Origin: Bradyrhizobium oropedii
GTDB lineage: Bacteria > Pseudomonadota > Alphaproteobacteria > Rhizobiales > Xanthobacteraceae
Assembly (NCBI RefSeq): GCF_020889685.1
Contig: NZ_JACMYO010000046.1
Coordinates: 1 to 50,997 of the forward strand
Length of the DNA stretch: 50,997 bases
Reading direction: 5' to 3'
This document shows positions 26,771 to 35,601 of this stretch, one piece after another; the first letter of the stretch is position 1, and every line of letters begins with the position of its first letter. The translations under genes and the position numbers were made by a program. A model generated the notes under the pieces. That model was not told the origin of the DNA. It worked only from the letters and a program-made list of their open reading frames with translations, and did no database searches.

Positions 26771-28231
26771 GTGTCTTCGAAGCTATTTCGGTCGGTTCGT
26801 TACATGTTGGGGGGCTCGCGCTTTCCCAGGCTCTCCCAGCTCGCGCGAAAGAACCACAATTTTGGCGCGGCTGTCTCTGCGCTTTCCCCGACACCGCAGC
26901 GAAGACGCGTAGATCAAGCGATCATCGAGAATGTGAACCGGGTTGCTGCCGAGGGCGACTACGAGCTCCTCACTTCCATGCTGGATGCGCTGCGACCGTT
27001 TCTAAATCCCGATCAATCCCCTGATGCGCGCGACTTTTGGGATGCTCTGGTGGCCGATTGTCGCGTGATCGCTGCGGATCGATTGCTACGAGGCGAGATG
27101 AACTCTCTCTGGGGGGTCACGCCGATCGTCAATCTAAGCGCGGGCGTTGCTGCAGATCGCGCCCTGGGCGTGAACGCCCGCTCGCTGGTGTTCACCACCT
27201 ACCACACTTCGTCGAACTTTGATGTCGTATGCTCGGAAATTCAGGCGCGTCTTGTAGCTGAGCGTGGCGAGGATTGGTTCCTGTTTCGATGGCTCATGCT
27301 GATTTGGGCCATTGCCAACTTCGATTTCTTTCATCTCTACAATGATCGCGGCATCATCGAACCGGCCGGTGGCTATGGCAGTCCCCGCTTTGGAATTGCG
27401 GTGCGCGAGATGGAAATATATCGCCAGGCTGGCAAGCGGCTCTATACCTACGCATACGGTGCCGACCACAGAATGCGCGAGAAGAACCTGGCGCTTGGAA
27501 AATGGAACTTCTGCTCCGAATGTCCTGATCCGGGGGTTTATTGTGTCTGCGACGATGCCGGCGGCGCTGCCATGCTGCAGATCATCAGAGAATACTCGAC
27601 TGCCGTGGTGGCGCACGGGCTGGCCATGAAGCTTATCCCTGGCGCTCGAAACGTGCCGTACCTGACGGTCGATATTAATAAATTCTCTCCCCGACGATCC
27701 TGGTCTCAAGGGGATGGAAAGCTGGTTGTGGGTCACTTTCCGAACCACGGCTATTTCAAGGGGACAAAATATCTGGAAGGCGCAATCCACTTCCTGCAGG
27801 CTGAAGGTCATGCAGTCGAGCTCTTGCTACTGAGCGGAAAGCCGCACCATGAAATACTGGAGGCGATGCAGAAGATCGACGTTCTTGTCGACCAGCTGAT
27901 AAGCGGATCCTTCGGTCTAACTGCCGTTGAAGCAATGGCATCTGGCTGCCCCGTCATCTGCTATTTGCACGACGGAGTGGCGATCGCGGATCGTAAAGCC
28001 TGCCCGATCATCGAGGCAAATCCAGAGACGATCAAGGAAGTGTTGCGCCAGCTGGTCTCGGACCGCGCGCGGCTTTCCGAAGCCGGAGCCGCCGGCCGAC
28101 AATATGTCCGGAAGAACTACTCGGTAGAGGCGCTCGGTGCGCATTTGGCGGATCTGTATGTGGCGACTGCAGACTTGCCTAAGTCGCTGAATGCAAGACT
28201 CGCCGAACGCGCGAAGGTGCTGAATTCGTGA
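26771..28231 (+). CDS. GT4-like glycosyltransferase, four-cysteine subfamily A
   Basis: A protein of up to 486 residues related to those at 6475-7779 and 31710-33152. It shares LWGVTPI (113-119), KRLYTYAYGAD (222-232), cysteines C248, C251, C258 and C260 (C-x2-C-x6-C-x-C), HFPNHGYFKGT (322-332) and DQ (374-375) to E387 replacing EX7E. The N-terminus is longer than in its relatives. The start is uncertain: GTG 26771 has a weak ribosome-binding site and ATG 26804 is an alternative. A glycosyl-transfer role is inferred from the C-terminal half. The cysteines suggest a bound metal or iron-sulfur cluster of unknown purpose. Confidence 0.77.
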   Translation: MSSKLFRSVRYMLGGSRFPRLSQLARKNHNFGAAVSALSPTPQRRRVDQAIIENVNRVAAEGDYELLTSMLDALRPFLNPDQSPDARDFWDALVADCRVIAADRLLRGEMNSLWGVTPIVNLSAGVAADRALGVNARSLVFTTYHTSSNFDVVCSEIQARLVAERGEDWFLFRWLMLIWAIANFDFFHLYNDRGIIEPAGGYGSPRFGIAVREMEIYRQAGKRLYTYAYGADHRMREKNLALGKWNFCSECPDPGVYCVCDDAGGAAMLQIIREYSTAVVAHGLAMKLIPGARNVPYLTVDINKFSPRRSWSQGDGKLVVGHFPNHGYFKGTKYLEGAIHFLQAEGHAVELLLLSGKPHHEILEAMQKIDVLVDQLISGSFGLTAVEAMASGCPVICYLHDGVAIADRKACPIIEANPETIKEVLRQLVSDRARLSEAGAAGRQYVRKNYSVEALGAHLADLYVATADLPKSLNARLAERAKVLNS

Positions 28232-28288
28232 CGTCCTCGAAGCGATCCCTGTTCGAACATTCGAATTGGTCATGCCGGCTCGCGACTA

Positions 28289-30256
28289 ATGCACGGAGCG
28301 CCTAAGCCAGTGTCAGTTTCCTATGTTGAAGTCGACTCCGAGAGTCATCCGAGTCAAGCTGGCTCGGCACGGGCGATTGAGGCTGAAAACGTTCGCGCGT
28401 TGCGTCTGATCAGCGACTTTCATCAAAAGACGGGCCGACCGCTTCGCGTGCTTCACATCGGCAATATCGCCAACAATGCCTACAACAATGCCCGCATTCA
28501 GCGGAAGTTCGGCATCGATGCGGACGTGCTGTGCTACAACTACTACCACATCATGGGATGCCCCGAGTGGGAGGACGGCGCGTTCCAAGAGGGGACCTCG
28601 GCGCTTGGGAAGGATCCCTTCAGGCCGGATTGGTGGGCGACAAGCCTGAAGGGCTGGAAGCGGCCCCGTTGGTTCGTCCAGGGTCCAGCAGGGCTCTGCA
28701 TCGAGTACCTTCGCGCGAAGAACGCGGGCTGGAGAACGACGACATATCTGAAATGGCTGGATCTGGAGTTGGCGGCTCTTCAGGATGCACGTTCCGGCGA
28801 CGATGCGGGATTCCTCGCCAAATATGTTTCTGGGCATCTGAGATTCCGCCTTTGGCTGGGCGGGCCGGTTCGGTCATCGTACGGAGACAGGCAACCTCTC
28901 AGCCTGTACAGAATATGGCTTGGGACGCTCGTGGCAAACGGCGTGCTCGGGCGCGAATCCAAGACGGGGCGTTCCGAGGCGAACTGGTTGGATCGGATAT
29001 CGGCCGCCGCGTGGTTGAGGATTACGCGCCGAGGTCCGCAGGCTGATGCGGAGGCTCGCGCTGCGCTCGGTACGTTGCGGGAAGATGTTCGCCGCCTGCG
29101 CTCTGGCGGAATCTTTGAGAAGTCGTCTTCGTTTGCCCGCTCGCTGGTGCACAGCTTTCTGGCGCTCCTGGAGCGCATCATGCTCAAACTCGTTCCGGTT
29201 TCGGAATCCGGTTGCGTGGCGCGATCGATGTCGGATCCCGTTACGCGAGCCCAGGAAATCGAGACGCTGCTGGCCGAAATCAGGAAGGACCCCGCCGAGC
29301 TCGACGGCCAATCACTTAAGTATCGCGAGGAGTACATCACGCAGCATCCAAGGGCCTTCGAGGATATCCTCCCGCACTATGACGTCATTCAGGGATATGC
29401 CATCGACGGCCTGATACCCATGATGAACGGCGTCAAGAACTTCTGCTGCTACGAGCACGGAACGCTTCGCGACATTCCGTTCGAGAACAACCTGACCGGC
29501 TTGATATGCCGCATCTCGTTTCAGCATGCGCCGGCCGCGTTCGTCACGAATTCTGACGTGCTTCCGCAGGTGGAACGGCTGGGTTTGAAGCCGGAGCGGG
29601 TGTTCCACCTGCCGCATGCATTCGACGACCGAAAACTGGTTGAGTTTCGGGCGGCGCATCCTGAACTCGCCCCGCCGAAGAGCGGACCCGTCATTTTCTT
29701 TAGTCCCTCGCGTCACCATTGGAAGCACGGAGCCGCATCGTGGCGGAAGGGCAATGACGTCGTCATTCGCGCGGCGGCGGAGATCGCGCGCGAACGAAGC
29801 GACTTCAAGCTTGTATTCGTCGAATGGGGTCAGGAAGTCACCGACAGCAAGGAGTTGATCGAGGAACTGGGCCTGTCGAAGTTGGTTGAATGGGTTCCGA
29901 CGATGTCGAAACGGGAGCTCTGGCAGCGCTACTGCACGTCGCATGCGGTTGTTGACCAATTCGTCATTCCGGCTCTGGGCGGCGTCGGATTCGAGACAAT
30001 GGCGTTGGGCGTCCGGCTGATCTCCGCTATCGATCGAGAGCAGACAGCTTTGTTCTTCGGTCAGGAGCCGCCGTTGCTCGTGGCCGGCAACGTCGCTGAG
30101 TGCGCCGCGCGAATGCGGGAGGTCATCCAGGATCCACTTGATTCCCAACGCAGAGGTGCAGCTGGGTCGCAATGGATGTCGACGTTCCATTCCGCGGAGA
30201 GAATTGTTGCTCTCCAGTGCAAGGCATATAGCAATTTGTTGCTAGGTCAGTGGTGA
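28289..30256 (+). CDS. GT4-like glycosyltransferase, subfamily C (long form)
   Basis: A 655-residue protein related to the 528-residue one at 33178-34764. Both share GNIANNAxNNARIQR (58-72 here), a YYHIM...PEWE stretch, YEHGTLR (388-394), LPHAFDD (441-447), an FSP or FHP strand, and DQ (556-557) to E569. This copy carries an extra ~120 residues in the middle (about 190-330), rich in arginine and leucine, that I do not recognise. The N- and C-terminal parts look like the two halves of a GT-B enzyme. The start is uncertain because no ribosome-binding site is evident before ATG 28289. Confidence 0.72.
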   Translation: MHGAPKPVSVSYVEVDSESHPSQAGSARAIEAENVRALRLISDFHQKTGRPLRVLHIGNIANNAYNNARIQRKFGIDADVLCYNYYHIMGCPEWEDGAFQEGTSALGKDPFRPDWWATSLKGWKRPRWFVQGPAGLCIEYLRAKNAGWRTTTYLKWLDLELAALQDARSGDDAGFLAKYVSGHLRFRLWLGGPVRSSYGDRQPLSLYRIWLGTLVANGVLGRESKTGRSEANWLDRISAAAWLRITRRGPQADAEARAALGTLREDVRRLRSGGIFEKSSSFARSLVHSFLALLERIMLKLVPVSESGCVARSMSDPVTRAQEIETLLAEIRKDPAELDGQSLKYREEYITQHPRAFEDILPHYDVIQGYAIDGLIPMMNGVKNFCCYEHGTLRDIPFENNLTGLICRISFQHAPAAFVTNSDVLPQVERLGLKPERVFHLPHAFDDRKLVEFRAAHPELAPPKSGPVIFFSPSRHHWKHGAASWRKGNDVVIRAAAEIARERSDFKLVFVEWGQEVTDSKELIEELGLSKLVEWVPTMSKRELWQRYCTSHAVVDQFVIPALGGVGFETMALGVRLISAIDREQTALFFGQEPPLLVAGNVAECAARMREVIQDPLDSQRRGAAGSQWMSTFHSAERIVALQCKAYSNLLLGQW

Positions 30257-30303
30257 CGGCGCTTCCCGCCACGCCGATGCTGATTTCTTAGAGTTACCGC
30301 AGA

Positions 30304-31713
30304 ATGCTCAAGCAGATATCATCTTTCATCAAGAAGTTCCCTCCTGTCTTCCACGCGTTGCGGCCGGTGTTCTATTTTCTTTTCGGCCTGTGGAATGTGT
30401 CGGTCACACGGTTTGCGAATTATCGCGCGCGGCTCGCGCAGGCCCGCATCCCGAAGATGGCTGCTGCGGGAGATGCCAGGTCGAGAAGTCGACAGATTGG
30501 GAGATCTGCCTCCGGTCGCGAAGTGGTAATGCTTGTCGTCTCCGATTTGCGCGTGGACCCACGAGTTGAAAGGGAAGCTCGGGCGCTTGCTGCTGCCGGA
30601 TACGACGTGACGGTGATCTGTCCCGAGCCATCGAAGGGCGTCGGGATATCCTTCAATCTCGATTGGGGACCGCGGGTTCACATCAAGTACGCTGATTGGA
30701 CGGCTGCGACTTTCATCAGCGAGCAGCCGGGCTACCTTGCCGATCAGCTCTACTGGGAAGCCGTGAAGCGAAAGCCATTCGCATTCCATGCCCATGATCT
30801 GGCCACGGCATATGCCGCGATGGCGGCCGCAAAATACCGGGGTGCTCACCTGGTGGTGGATTTCCACGAGTGGTTTTCCGAAAACGTTCATTGGGATGCA
30901 CAAAAGTCCGCCTGGGCGCCGTATCCCGCCGACTGGAAACGCGCGCTTCAGGAGTTGGAAGTTCGCTGTCTTACGGAAGCATCCGCGACCATCACCGTAT
31001 GTGATTCAATTGCCGATGCGATGAAGGAAGAACTCGGTGGTACCCGTCCGGTTGTGATCCGTAACATTCCCGACATTGCGGTTACTCCCTCACGCGATTA
31101 TCCGCCGCTGAAGCAGCAACTGGGATTGCCCGAATCGACCTTCGTTCTGCTCTGGCAGGGAGGGACCGGACCTACTCGCCTGATCGAGCCGATCATTGAA
31201 GCCCTGGCTTATGCGCCGGATTGTACTTTCGTCATTCGAGGCCCGTCTCTGGATCTGTTTGGGCCCGACTATCTGGCGTTGGCGCGACGCACGGGCGTCG
31301 AGGGCAGGGTTATACTCGCGCCGCCGGTTCCGTCGAAGGACGTTGTGGCGGCCGCCCGGGGGGCGGACGCCGGGATTTGGACGTTGCCGGCTCTATGTCG
31401 CAACTTCACCTTTGCGCTCCCAAACAAGATTTTCGAGTATCTGGCGGCGGATCTTCCGGTCCTTGTGGCGCACTATCCTGAGGCGAAGCGTCTTGTGCTT
31501 GAGCATGAGGTCGGGCTGACGTTTGATCCGTATGATCCGCGTTCCATCGCAGAATCGATCAACCGCCTGACACAAGATGCGCAGCTGCGAGCGAGTTTCG
31601 CTGCCAGCACGCGAAAGGCCCTCGCAACGCTGGATGCAAAGTCGGAGTGGCAGAAGGTCGTTTCGCTCTACGACAGCCTGAGAAAATCCCGGACCTACAG
31701 GTCCGTGCAATGA
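30304..31713 (+). CDS. GT4-family glycosyltransferase
   Basis: A 469-residue GT-B glycosyltransferase. A hydrophobic N-terminal segment of about 35 residues could be a membrane anchor. The first domain has LVVSDLRVDPRVEREARAL, common in GT4 enzymes; HAHDLAT and VVDFHEWFSE line the acceptor cleft; the donor half has LLWQGGTGPTRLIEP and FALPNKIFEYLAADLPVLV. It differs from the DQ-x11-E proteins around it. Its stop overlaps the start of the next gene (ATGA). Donor and linkage are unknown. Confidence 0.85.
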   Translation: MLKQISSFIKKFPPVFHALRPVFYFLFGLWNVSVTRFANYRARLAQARIPKMAAAGDARSRSRQIGRSASGREVVMLVVSDLRVDPRVEREARALAAAGYDVTVICPEPSKGVGISFNLDWGPRVHIKYADWTAATFISEQPGYLADQLYWEAVKRKPFAFHAHDLATAYAAMAAAKYRGAHLVVDFHEWFSENVHWDAQKSAWAPYPADWKRALQELEVRCLTEASATITVCDSIADAMKEELGGTRPVVIRNIPDIAVTPSRDYPPLKQQLGLPESTFVLLWQGGTGPTRLIEPIIEALAYAPDCTFVIRGPSLDLFGPDYLALARRTGVEGRVILAPPVPSKDVVAAARGADAGIWTLPALCRNFTFALPNKIFEYLAADLPVLVAHYPEAKRLVLEHEVGLTFDPYDPRSIAESINRLTQDAQLRASFAASTRKALATLDAKSEWQKVVSLYDSLRKSRTYRSVQ

Positions 31714-33152
31714 GAGATCTACTGAGATCGTTCGCGCGGCTGGTATTGCCGCGGAGCGTTCGAGAGTGGATGCTCACGTCATGGTCGCTTGCAAGATCAC
31801 CGAAACGAGGGCTGTTGCCGGCGCTCAAGCGAATGCTTCGAAGCTTTGCCGTGCGCGGCGCGACTGCTCTATCCCGGGGCATTCTCAGGCTCGCGGTTTA
31901 CGCCGCTCGAGGATTTGGAGCCGTGCGGCTGTGGCGCGGGCAACCCAGGACCTTGTGGGGCGTAACGCCGATCTTGACCCTGGACCTCAAGGCGAGGGCG
32001 GATCGGTTGCTCGGCTTTCGATCGGCTTCTCTTGTCTACGCAACCTACGTCATCACGTCGCGCTTCGATCTAAATCTTCAACGCCCGTACCTGCTGGCAC
32101 TCAGGCATGGACTTGGACCTGCGTTCCAGCGGGTGGTGCTCGCATGGGCCTTGATCCGGTATGATGTGTTTCACTTTTTCGCCGACCGCGGTTTGCTCGA
32201 TTCAACGGATCGTTTGCAGATCAGTTTTGAGGAGCTTGCGGCTCTACGGCGGGCTGGAAAGCGCGTCTATATTTATGCGTATGGTGCCGACGTTCGTACC
32301 AGGCAAGCGACTCTGGCCCTCGGCAAATGGAATTTTTGTGTCGATTGCACGGAAGCGCCCAAATATTGCACATGTCACGACGCTCAGGCTCAGCGTTATG
32401 TTTCCGAACTGACCAAGAACGTCACCGCGTTGGTCTCGCTCGGCGACATGCTGACCTACATGCCGACAGCAAAACATATCAACTACTGGCCGTTGGATCT
32501 GGATCAGTTGAGTGCAGTTCTTCCGGATACGCCGTCCGGTCCCCTTCGTATTGCTCACGCGCCAAATCACACGCACTTCAAGGGCTCAAAGTACCTGGAG
32601 CGGACGATCGACGGGCTGAAGGCGCAGGGATACGATATCGAGTATTGCAAGATACAAGGCGTTCCCAACAGCGAGGTTCTCGCGCTTTTCGCGCAATCCG
32701 ACGTCGTGGCGGACCAGTTTATTGGCGGCGCTTACGGCTACACCGCGCTCGAGGCGATGGCGCTCGGGAAGCCGGTCCTAAGCTTCGTTAGAAGCGCGGA
32801 TCTGGTTGAGGCGCCCGAGGAGTGCCCGATCATTAATGCAACTCCGGACGAACTTGAGCAGGCATTGTTGTGGATCATCCGCAACCGCAATTGCCTTCGC
32901 AAAATCGGTGAGCAGGGCCGGCGCTATGTCGAGCGATGGCATGGCATATCGGCGGTCGCCGCACGGCTGGGGCAGTTGTATCGGGACACTGCAAACTTTC
33001 CACCGATCGTCGTCGACCGCATTCGGTCCGCGCAGGATCGCGAGGAAGTTCGACGCAATGCTCTTCCTGTTGTCGGGAATTGGCAGCATCCATTCCAGAT
33101 TGCCAGGCTGCCTGCGTCAGATGGCCTCGATGCACTCATGAAGGCGCCCTGA
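31710..33152 (+). CDS. GT4-like glycosyltransferase, four-cysteine subfamily A
   Basis: A 480-residue member of the subfamily also at 6475-7779 and 26771-28231. It has LWGVTPI (82-88), KRVYIYAYGADVR (184-196), cysteines C210, C213, C220 and C222 (C-x2-C-x6-C-x-C), HAPNHTHFKG (283-292) and DQ (335-336) to E348. The first ~70 residues are basic with amphipathic character, consistent with membrane association. ATG 31710 overlaps the preceding stop; the frame is open from 31647 but that part lies within the previous gene. Function is inferred from the GT-B-like C-terminal half. Confidence 0.8.
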   Translation: MRDLLRSFARLVLPRSVREWMLTSWSLARSPKRGLLPALKRMLRSFAVRGATALSRGILRLAVYAARGFGAVRLWRGQPRTLWGVTPILTLDLKARADRLLGFRSASLVYATYVITSRFDLNLQRPYLLALRHGLGPAFQRVVLAWALIRYDVFHFFADRGLLDSTDRLQISFEELAALRRAGKRVYIYAYGADVRTRQATLALGKWNFCVDCTEAPKYCTCHDAQAQRYVSELTKNVTALVSLGDMLTYMPTAKHINYWPLDLDQLSAVLPDTPSGPLRIAHAPNHTHFKGSKYLERTIDGLKAQGYDIEYCKIQGVPNSEVLALFAQSDVVADQFIGGAYGYTALEAMALGKPVLSFVRSADLVEAPEECPIINATPDELEQALLWIIRNRNCLRKIGEQGRRYVERWHGISAVAARLGQLYRDTANFPPIVVDRIRSAQDREEVRRNALPVVGNWQHPFQIARLPASDGLDALMKAP

Positions 33153-33177
33153 TGATCGCGCCGCTAGGGAATCTCCG

Positions 33178-34764
33178 GTGACATCGGTCGACACGTTCGG
33201 CACAATCACGCCTTCGCTTCAGTCGCAGTCGCGCGGCCTCGATTGGCATCGGCGTTTTCGGGAGGATCGCGGGCGAGCTCTGCGCGTGCTGCATCTCGGC
33301 AACATTGCGAACAATGCGTTCAACAATGCCAGGATCCAGCGCCAGCACGGCATCGATGCCTACGTCATCGCCTATGAAACTTACCACATTATGGCTTCCC
33401 CCGAGTGGGAAGAGGCGACGTTCGAGGGCGACCTCGGCGATCCATTCTACCCAGATTGGACCAAGGTTGATCTCGGCGGCTACCAGCGGCCGAGATGGTT
33501 TGCCTCCGGGCCCCTCGAGTTGTGCTGCTCGATGATCTCCGCTGAGGTTGACGGACAGGCCGGCCTAGCCGACGGATTTCGACGCTCGCTCGATCGGGCC
33601 CGGCAGTCGGTGTCTGGAGAGACTGCCACCGCCTGCGCGATCCGTCTCGGCCAGAAAATCAAACGAAGGATTCGTCGGTCACCGGCGATGGCTCGCGATA
33701 TCTTCATGCGGCGCGTTCTGGCAAGGGATGTTGATCCGGAGCAGAAACGGCTTGTTGCCGTTTGGAGGCAAGGGAATGCACCGGCCTCTCCGCCTAGCGC
33801 CGCGGATTTTGCCAGCTACCGGGCGCGGCTCGCGCCGCTCGTGAATTTGATGGATCGGTTTGACGTCGTCCAGGCCTATGCAACAGATGGTGCCTGGCCG
33901 CTGCTCGCCCAGCGCCCGTATTTTGGGTATGAGCATGGGACGTTGAGGGCAATTCCCTTTCAGGACGATAGCCTCGGGCGACTAACCGCCACCGTGTTCC
34001 TCGGAGCTGACCACGTCTTCGTCACCAACATCGATTGCGTACCTGCCGCACGACGGCTTGGCGTGCCGCCGGATCGGATTACCCCGCTTCCGCATGCGTT
34101 CGACGATACGAGGCTTGCCAAGTTCCAAGCCGCAAACGGCGCAATTCGTCCCCCCGATGACTGCGTCGTCTTCTTTCATCCAGCGCGCCATGACTGGCTG
34201 GATGCGGACCCCAGCCTGGTGAAGGGCAATGACAGGTTGATCAAAGCCTTTGCGACGGTCTCGCGGGAAAATGATCAGTCGCGGCTTGTCATGATCGAGT
34301 GGGGGCGCGACCTCGACAGGTCGCGCGAACTCATACGCAGCTTGAACCTGGAGGCCAAGGTGCAATGGCTTTCACCGATGCGGAAGCCGCAGCTCTGGCA
34401 AACATATTTGTCGAGCCATGCCGTGCTGGATCAATTCGTTCTTCCCTCATTCGGAGGGGTTACCTTCGAAGCGCTGGCGCTTGGAAGGCGCGTCATCACC
34501 AACGTCGATTTTCAGTCAGCGGAAGAATTCTTTTCGGAGGCGCCGCCCATTCTGTCGGCTTCAACAGAGGACGAGATAGCCGAGGCGTTGCGGAAAGTCA
34601 TCGCGGACCGAGATGACAGGCGCGGGATCGGTGATGCCGGGCGCTCCTGGATCCAACGCTATCATTCGGCCCAGAGGATCGTTGAGCTGCAACTGGAAGC
34701 CTATCGAACCCGCATCGCAGTTGAGCCGCGAACGATCTCTTCTGCAAAGGGCATCCAGCCATGA
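33178..34764 (+). CDS. GT4-like glycosyltransferase, subfamily C (short form)
   Basis: A 528-residue protein, shorter relative of the one at 28289-30256. Landmarks are GNIANNAFNNARIQR (41-55), YHIMASPEWEEATFE, YEHGTLR (251-257), LPHAFDD (304-310), KGNDRLIKAFA, and DQ (418-419) to E431. The donor-side glutamate is kept while the first E of EX7E is absent. The start is GTG with AGGGA at 33166-33170, seven bases upstream. Cysteines are not clustered as in subfamilies A and B. It lies 25 bp after the previous gene, in the same operon run. Confidence 0.75.
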   Translation: MTSVDTFGTITPSLQSQSRGLDWHRRFREDRGRALRVLHLGNIANNAFNNARIQRQHGIDAYVIAYETYHIMASPEWEEATFEGDLGDPFYPDWTKVDLGGYQRPRWFASGPLELCCSMISAEVDGQAGLADGFRRSLDRARQSVSGETATACAIRLGQKIKRRIRRSPAMARDIFMRRVLARDVDPEQKRLVAVWRQGNAPASPPSAADFASYRARLAPLVNLMDRFDVVQAYATDGAWPLLAQRPYFGYEHGTLRAIPFQDDSLGRLTATVFLGADHVFVTNIDCVPAARRLGVPPDRITPLPHAFDDTRLAKFQAANGAIRPPDDCVVFFHPARHDWLDADPSLVKGNDRLIKAFATVSRENDQSRLVMIEWGRDLDRSRELIRSLNLEAKVQWLSPMRKPQLWQTYLSSHAVLDQFVLPSFGGVTFEALALGRRVITNVDFQSAEEFFSEAPPILSASTEDEIAEALRKVIADRDDRRGIGDAGRSWIQRYHSAQRIVELQLEAYRTRIAVEPRTISSAKGIQP

Positions 34765-34771
34765 AGCGAGC

Positions 34772-34796
34772 CTTGCCTGAACCGTCTGCAAGTTTT
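34772..34796 (+). terminator. Weak intrinsic-terminator-like hairpin inside the gene run
   Basis: CTTGC (34772-34776) and GCAAG (34788-34792) form a 5-bp stem followed directly by TTTT (34793-34796), eight bases after a stop codon. Alone it is a weak terminator. It is the kind of signal a NusG-paralog antiterminator could override. Confidence 0.3.
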
Positions 34797-34836
34797 GGTC
34801 ATGTCTTCGCAGGACATGCGCCAGGTGAAATTGCAG

Positions 34837-35601
34837 ATGGGCTTGTCGACCTCACACGCATCTCGATCTGAAGAAACCTCTAATTCCGGGTGGTCCACCT
34901 CAATGTCTAGCCCTTCAAGTCCTAAGCCATTCACGTTTGAGTACTATCGGCACCTCCTGCGCACCGCTCTCGACAACGGCTACAAGGTCAGTTCGTTTGA
35001 GAAATATGATGCCGCGAACGAGCGTACTTTGATCATGCGGCACGATATCGACTACACTCTCAATGGTGTGAGTCAGCTTGCTTTGATTGAGTCTGACCTC
35101 GGGGTTACGGCAACCTACTTCTTCAGGGTTCATGCGCACGAGTACAACTGCTTCACCCCGCATGTGTATCGTCTCATCCATGCGTTGCGCGGAATGGGAC
35201 ACGAGATAGGCCTGCATTTCGAGGCCATGACCATCGGACGAGCCCTTGAGATGCCGCCGGTTGAGTTGCTGCGTAAGGAGAAGGCGGTGCTCGAAGCAAT
35301 CACCGGGCTTGAAATACACTCGGCCTCCGAACATCGCGACATCAGTCAGGTCGTCCACCAGACGGGAAATTACCACGATAGTTTCGATCCCCTCGACGGG
35401 GGCTTCCGGAACTATGCGCTTGAAAAGCGCTTCTTCGGGGGCATGAAATATCTGTCGGACTCGAACGGCTTTTGGCGGGAGGGAGATCCGACGGAGCATT
35501 TCAACAAGCACTCCCGCTTTCAGGTATTGGTCCATCCAGATTGGTGGTTCGAAAAGGACCTTCTTCTGAAGGGGCCGTACTTCCATGGATTGGGCAACTA
35601 G
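34837..35601 (+). CDS. WbmS-like polysaccharide deacetylase
   Basis: About 254 residues. The NodB-type first motif appears as MRHDIDYTLNG, with ATYFFRVHAHEYN and HEIGLHFEAM as the next metal and substrate strands; this RHDID variant is typical of the WbmS-type deacetylases of O-antigen loci. It would remove an N- or O-acetyl group from a sugar. The start is uncertain: ATG 34837 has AGGTGA eight bases upstream and is preferred; ATG 34903 begins nearer the conserved domain. The residues between are serine- and threonine-rich and outside the domain. Its stop abuts the next start, so the formyltransferase is co-translated. Confidence 0.75.
   Translation: MGLSTSHASRSEETSNSGWSTSMSSPSSPKPFTFEYYRHLLRTALDNGYKVSSFEKYDAANERTLIMRHDIDYTLNGVSQLALIESDLGVTATYFFRVHAHEYNCFTPHVYRLIHALRGMGHEIGLHFEAMTIGRALEMPPVELLRKEKAVLEAITGLEIHSASEHRDISQVVHQTGNYHDSFDPLDGGFRNYALEKRFFGGMKYLSDSNGFWREGDPTEHFNKHSRFQVLVHPDWWFEKDLLLKGPYFHGLGN

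Noticed and set aside
28252..28265. Two copies of TTCGAA separated by two bases
   Set aside because: Too short and simple to call a site; it lies between co-directional genes with no other promoter signal.
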